From Lutimaribacter saemankumensis (GTDB lineage: Bacteria; Pseudomonadota; Alphaproteobacteria; Rhodobacterales; Rhodobacteraceae): a stretch of 64,000 nucleotides of DNA. The DNA is taken from NCBI RefSeq assembly GCF_900100005.1, contig NZ_FNEB01000007.1, positions 1 to 64,000 on the forward strand, given 5' to 3'. This document shows positions 60,346 to 64,000 of the stretch, in pieces (within the stretch, counting starts at the first letter, position 1; every line of letters starts with the position of its first letter). Both the position numbers and the translations under genes were made by a program. The notes beneath the pieces are model-generated. The model was not told the DNA's origin, searched no databases, and saw only the letters and a program-made list of their open reading frames with translations.

Positions 60346-62271
60346 ATGAGTGACAGACCGCAAACCCCGCTGTTGGACACGATCCACGCGCCTGCCGACC
60401 TGAAACGGTTGTCGGATGCGCAGCTGCGCCAGGTCGCGGACGAGCTGCGCGCCGAAACGATTTCGGCGGTCAGCGAAACCGGCGGGCATCTGGGTGCGGG
60501 TCTTGGCGTGATCGAATTGACGGTCGCGTTGCACAGCGTGTTCGACACCCCCCGCGACAAGCTGATCTGGGACGTGTCGCATCAATCCTATCCGCACAAG
60601 ATTCTGACCGGCCGGCGCGACCGTATCCGCACCCTGCGCCAAAAAGGCGGTTTGTCGGGTTTCACCAAGCGGTCGGAATCTCCCTACGATCCGTTCGGGG
60701 CGGCGCACAGTTCGACCTCGATCAGCGCGGCGCTGGGTTTTGCCGTGGCGCGCGATCTGGGCGGGTCGATCGAAACCGGGCTGGGTGATGCAATCGCGGT
60801 GATCGGTGACGGCGCGATGAGCGCGGGCATGGCCTTTGAGGCGATGAACAATGCCGGCCACCTGAACAAGCGCGTGTTCGTCATACTGAACGACAACGAA
60901 ATGAGCATTGCGCCACCTGTCGGTGCGCTGTCGTCTTACCTGTCGCGCCTGTATGCGGGCGAGCCGTTCCAGGAATTCAAGGCCGCGGCGAAGGGCGCGG
61001 TCAGCCTGTTGCCCGAACCGTTCCGCGAGGGCGCCAAGCGCGCCAAGGACATGCTCAAGGGCATGGCGGTCGGCGGCACGATGTTCGAGGCGCTGGGCTT
61101 TTCCTATGTCGGCCCGATCGACGGGCATGACATGGACCAGTTGCTGCCTGTGCTGCGCACCGTCAAGGCGCGGGCCACCGGGCCGATGCTGATCCATGTT
61201 CTGACGAAAAAGGGCAAGGGGTACGCCCCGGCCGAACGCGCCGACGACAAGGGTCATGCCACGGCGAAATTCGACGTGGTGACGGGCGAACAGAAAAAGG
61301 CGCCGTCCAACGCGCCAAGTTATACCTCGGTCTTCGGGCGCACGCTGACCGATATGGCGGCCGAGGATTCGCGCATCTGCGCCGTTACCGCCGCGATGCC
61401 GGGGGGCACGGGGCTGGACCTGATGGCGGAACGCTACCCAAGCCGGGTGTTCGATGTGGGGATCGCCGAACAGCATGGCGTGACCTTTGCCGCCGCGTTG
61501 GCGGCTGGGGGCATGCGGCCGTTCTGTGCGATGTATTCGACGTTCCTGCAGCGCGGGTATGACCAGGTGGTGCATGACGTGGCGATCCAGCGCCTGCCGG
61601 TGCGGTTCGCAATCGACCGCGCTGGGCTGGTGGGCGCGGATGGCGCGACCCATGCCGGCAGCTACGATATCGCCTATCTTTCGAACCTTCCGGGGTTCGT
61701 GGTGATGGCCGCGGCGGACGAGGCTGAACTGAAGCATATGATCGCCACGGCCGCCGCGCATGACGAAGGGCCGATCGCGTTCCGCTATCCGCGTGGCGAA
61801 GGGTCAGGCGTGACCATGCCCGAGCGCGGCGAGGTTCTGGAAATCGGGCGTGGCCGGATGATCCGCGAAGGCAGCCGCGTTGCGATCCTGTCCTTCGGCA
61901 CGCGTCTGGGCGAGGTGATGAAGGCCTGCGAGGCGCTCGAGGCGCGCGGCGTATCGCCCACTGTGGCCGACGCGCGTTTCGCCAAGCCGCTGGACCGCGA
62001 CCTGATCCTGCAACTCGTGGCCGATCACGAGGCGCTGATCACCATCGAGGAAGGCGCGGTAGGCGGGTTCGGCAGCCATGTCGCGCAATTGCTGGCCGAG
62101 GAACAGGTGTTCGACCACGGTCTGAAATTCCGCTCGATGGTGCTGCCCGACATATTCATTGATCAGGCCAGCCCTGCCGACATGTACGCAGTGGCCGGGC
62201 TGAATGCCGCCGACATCGAAGCCAAGGTATTGGAGACACTTGGCGTCGAGGTGATGGGCAAGCGGGCCTAG
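60346..62271 (+). CDS. dxs: 1-deoxy-D-xylulose-5-phosphate synthase
   Basis: A 641-residue transketolase-like enzyme of the MEP pathway. The ThDP motif [18 protein letters not shown] is near 148-165, [16 protein letters not shown] near 73-88, and [18 protein letters not shown] near 368-385. The ATG at 60346 has GGAGGGG upstream, and the longer frame is rejected. It makes the first pathway intermediate from pyruvate and glyceraldehyde 3-phosphate, feeding IspA encoded just upstream. Confidence 0.94.
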   Translation: MSDRPQTPLLDTIHAPADLKRLSDAQLRQVADELRAETISAVSETGGHLGAGLGVIELTVALHSVFDTPRDKLIWDVSHQSYPHKILTGRRDRIRTLRQKGGLSGFTKRSESPYDPFGAAHSSTSISAALGFAVARDLGGSIETGLGDAIAVIGDGAMSAGMAFEAMNNAGHLNKRVFVILNDNEMSIAPPVGALSSYLSRLYAGEPFQEFKAAAKGAVSLLPEPFREGAKRAKDMLKGMAVGGTMFEALGFSYVGPIDGHDMDQLLPVLRTVKARATGPMLIHVLTKKGKGYAPAERADDKGHATAKFDVVTGEQKKAPSNAPSYTSVFGRTLTDMAAEDSRICAVTAAMPGGTGLDLMAERYPSRVFDVGIAEQHGVTFAAALAAGGMRPFCAMYSTFLQRGYDQVVHDVAIQRLPVRFAIDRAGLVGADGATHAGSYDIAYLSNLPGFVVMAAADEAELKHMIATAAAHDEGPIAFRYPRGEGSGVTMPERGEVLEIGRGRMIREGSRVAILSFGTRLGEVMKACEALEARGVSPTVADARFAKPLDRDLILQLVADHEALITIEEGAVGGFGSHVAQLLAEEQVFDHGLKFRSMVLPDIFIDQASPADMYAVAGLNAADIEAKVLETLGVEVMGKRA

Positions 62272-62278
62272 GACGCGG

Positions 62279-62872
62279 TTACCAGATCGTATCCCACACC
62301 TCGTAGAGCGCCGTGCCGAGAGCGGCGATGAAGGCGTAACCCAACACGATGAACAGCCCGTCGCGCGTGACCAGGCCGATGGCCAGGAGCGAGACCGCCG
62401 TCGCGCCGATTGAGGTGACCATGGGCAGCGGTTCGAGGATCGGCCAGGGCAGCACGGTCGCCATGATGGTCAGCATTACGATCCATTTCAGCGGGCGGTG
62501 CGTCAGAAAGGACAGGCGGCGTTTCGTGCGGCGGTCGATCCAGCCCAGCGGTTTGTGCAGGAAGTCTATGGCGCCATCCAGCTTGTCCCGGCCGATCCGG
62601 CGATCCAGCAGGACGCCGGGCAGCCAAAGGTGATTGCGGCCCAGCAGGTACTGGGTCGCAACGGCGAGAATGATCAGCGCTCCGGTGGTCGGCATCCCCG
62701 GAATCGCGGATAACGGCGACACGAGAACCAGCCCGGTCAGCAGGATCATGGTCGTGAACGACCTGTCGCCCACATGGCCAATGATTTCGCGCAGTGAAAC
62801 ATGGGCGGCCCGGTCGTCCGGGCGCATCGCCTCGAGCAGCGCATGCAGGTTGTCGGGACCGGCAGCGGGCAT
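62279..62872 (-). CDS. ExoD-family membrane protein
   Basis: A 197-residue protein with about four helices and the ExoD family segments SLREIIGHVGDRSFTTMILL near 27-46 and PLSAIPGMPTTGALIIL near 53-69. ExoD proteins are linked to exopolysaccharide synthesis and alkaline tolerance in rhizobia. It converges with dxs, seven bases apart, and its ATG overlaps the stop of the SDR-type gene. Confidence 0.87.
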   Translation of the reverse strand: MPAAGPDNLHALLEAMRPDDRAAHVSLREIIGHVGDRSFTTMILLTGLVLVSPLSAIPGMPTTGALIILAVATQYLLGRNHLWLPGVLLDRRIGRDKLDGAIDFLHKPLGWIDRRTKRRLSFLTHRPLKWIVMLTIMATVLPWPILEPLPMVTSIGATAVSLLAIGLVTRDGLFIVLGYAFIAALGTALYEVWDTIW

Positions 62873-63726
62873 CAGGTTTCGGCTTCGAGGATGGCGCGCA
62901 ACCCCTCGCGGTAGGTGGGGTACAGCAGTGTCACGCCAAGCTCATCCTTGATGCGGTCGTTCGAAACACGTTTGGATTCGGAATAGAAGCTTTGCGCCAT
63001 CGGCCCGAGATCGGCCTGTTCGAAAGGCACCTCCGGCGGCACCGGGACGCCGATCAGCTTTGCGGCCTCTTCGATCACATCCTGGGGCGGGGCCGGGTCA
63101 TCGTCGCAGACGTTGTAGGCGGCGCCGGGATTCGGACGTGAGATCGATGCGGCCAGAACCTGTGCGATGTCATCGACATGGGTGCGGGAAAACACCTGGC
63201 CCGGCTTGATGATCCGGCGGGCGGTGCCGTCGCGCAAGCGATCGAAGGCGCTGCGGCCCGGTCCGTAGATGCCCGCAAGGCGGAAGACATGCAGCGGCAG
63301 GCCGGGGATCGCGCGCCAAGCGTTTTCGGCATCGACGCGACGCGTCCCTCGCCGTGTGGTCGGCGTGAGGGGCGTCGACTCGTCGACCCAGCCGCCGCCA
63401 TGATCACCATAGACGCCCGTGGTGGACAGGTAGCCCGCCCAGGCGAAATTCGGGGCCGCACGGGTGATTTCGCCGCCGAAAGCGGCCAGCACAGGGTCGC
63501 CCTGTTCGTCGGGCGCCACCGAGGACAGGATGTGAGTCGCGCGGCTGATTACAGCGCCGATATCATCCTTGCCCCATACCAGCGGTTTGACGGAGTCCGA
63601 CCGTAAATCGCTGACTTTGCTGGGGTTTCGAGTTGTTCCGTAGACCGTCCAGCCGTCAGCGATCAGCCGACGCGCAAGGGCTTGCGCCACGAAACCGTGA
63701 CCAAAGGAGAGAAGGATTTTTTCCAT
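62872..63726 (-). CDS. NAD-dependent epimerase/dehydratase-like protein (YeeZ-type)
   Basis: A 284-residue extended SDR with the nucleotide fold ILLSFGHGFVAQALARRL near 4-21, YLSTTGVYGDHGGGWVDE near 100-117, and FRLAGIYGPGRSAFDRL near 145-161. The usual Tyr-x-x-x-Lys is not well conserved, as in YeeZ-like proteins, so catalytic activity is uncertain. I use the ATG at 63726, nine codons inside the longest frame, which restores the conserved N terminus. It is divergent from paaA. Confidence 0.8.
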   Translation of the reverse strand: MEKILLSFGHGFVAQALARRLIADGWTVYGTTRNPSKVSDLRSDSVKPLVWGKDDIGAVISRATHILSSVAPDEQGDPVLAAFGGEITRAAPNFAWAGYLSTTGVYGDHGGGWVDESTPLTPTTRRGTRRVDAENAWRAIPGLPLHVFRLAGIYGPGRSAFDRLRDGTARRIIKPGQVFSRTHVDDIAQVLAASISRPNPGAAYNVCDDDPAPPQDVIEEAAKLIGVPVPPEVPFEQADLGPMAQSFYSESKRVSNDRIKDELGVTLLYPTYREGLRAILEAET

Positions 63727-63763
63727 TCCTGATAAATGGGTTAGGCGTGCCATCCTGACAAGT

Positions 63764-63806
63764 GTTACAAAAATCTCTTTGAGAAGACGGTTTTGTAACT
63801 TATAAC
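63764..63806 (+). promoter_or_regulatory. paaA promoter with 9-bp inverted repeat operator
   Basis: A perfect inverted repeat gttacaaaa (63764-63772) and ttttgtaac (63791-63799) is separated by 18 bases. The right arm lies between a plausible -35 TTGAGA (63779-63784) and -10 TATAAC (63801-63806) with a 16-base spacer. A repressor of the phenylacetate genes (PaaR or TetR type) is the likely binder; the ribosome site CAGGAGG precedes the start. Confidence 0.72.
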
Positions 63807-63834
63807 ATGTTCAGCGAACAGCAGGAGGCCAGCC

Positions 63835-64000
63835 ATGTATAGCCAGGGTCTGATTGGTGCCGATGGTAGCACCACGGAAACGCAGGAATTTCTCGATGCC
63901 TTTCAAAAGCGCATCGACGCCGAGGAAAAGATCGAACCCACCGATGCGATGCCCGAAGGGTATCGCCGCACGCTGGTTCGCCAGATCGGCCAGCACGCCC
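63835..64000 (+). CDS. paaA: Phenylacetyl-CoA epoxidase subunit PaaA, partial (cut by window edge)
   Basis: The first 55 codons read [19 protein letters not shown], then [19 protein letters not shown] and VRQIGQHA. The IEP-MP-YR-TL-RQIGQHA pattern matches the N terminus of PaaA, the catalytic di-iron subunit that epoxidises phenylacetyl-CoA. The frame is open at base 64000. It is preceded by CAGGAGG and an inverted-repeat operator, so it probably leads a paa operon continuing to the right. Confidence 0.88.
   Translation, partial: MYSQGLIGADGSTTETQEFLDAFQKRIDAEEKIEPTDAMPEGYRRTLVRQIGQHA

Noticed and set aside
60301-61761. Leftward 486-codon open frame within dxs
   Set aside because: Fully antisense to dxs, no recognisable motif, and no start signal.
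1-64000. CRISPR arrays, rRNA genes, plasmid or phage structural genes
   Set aside because: None found on reading; no regularly spaced repeats, no rRNA-like blocks and no phage structural or plasmid replication proteins.

Overview
The window looks like an alphaproteobacterial chromosome of the Rhodobacteraceae (Roseobacter type). The grounds are high GC, heavy use of overlapping stop/start junctions, a petP-petR pair next to ilvE, the order histone-deacetylase-like gene / xseB / ispA / dxs, a VPLPA-type C-terminal sorting signal, and a short intergenic repeat of the 'gagtatttt..gcaagatgaa' kind. No rRNA, CRISPR array or complete tRNA is visible.

Region 1 (1 to about 14,611) reads as a mosaic genomic island. 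It begins inside an IS3-family transposase gene. It then holds a very large phospholipase-D/helicase protein (candidate anti-phage factor), a small cysteine-rich GDCCVxC protein, an HMA-domain cation diffusion facilitator (CDF), a secreted PHB-depolymerase-like esterase, and a copper operon copA / glutaredoxin / cueR / CDF / PfpI-like protein with a textbook 19-bp-spacer CueR promoter. A TetR gene follows, divergent from an NAD(P)-binding reductase and a DUF1772 membrane protein, with three operator-like palindromes between them. Three degenerate copies of a G-rich repeat are scattered through it. It ends at a 46-nt duplicate of the 3' half of tRNA-Thr(CGT), the usual signature of tRNA-targeted integration.

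Region 2 (14,698 to 19,025) is a MacB/LolD-type ABC exporter operon: ATPase, FtsX-like permease and HlyD-like adaptor. Region 3 (19,054 to 32,453) is a divergent ten-gene catabolic cluster. One arm holds a cyclase-family hydrolase, a CrtI-like flavoprotein, a MarR regulator and the two indolepyruvate oxidoreductase subunits. The other holds a second CrtI-like flavoprotein and a complete peptide-type ABC importer. It looks like an import and oxidation pathway whose substrate is not identifiable from sequence. Region 4 (32,506 to 41,239) carries selU and a fused oxidoreductase-SelD (selenium use for tRNA), an amidase with malonyl-CoA synthetase matB, an EamA permease and a PuuB-like amine oxidase.

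Region 5 (39,899 to 53,613) is devoted to polyamines: two spermidine/putrescine ABC importers, a GntR regulator, a putrescine-type aminotransferase and an M24 hydrolase. A shared TTTGATCATA element lies in front of the first importer and the aminotransferase. Region 6 (53,613 to 64,000) is mostly core: an SDR, cobO, a VPLPA-anchored protein, ilvE, petP-petR, the HDAC-like gene, xseB, ispA, dxs, exoD, an SDR, and the start of paaA behind a promoter with a 9-bp inverted repeat.
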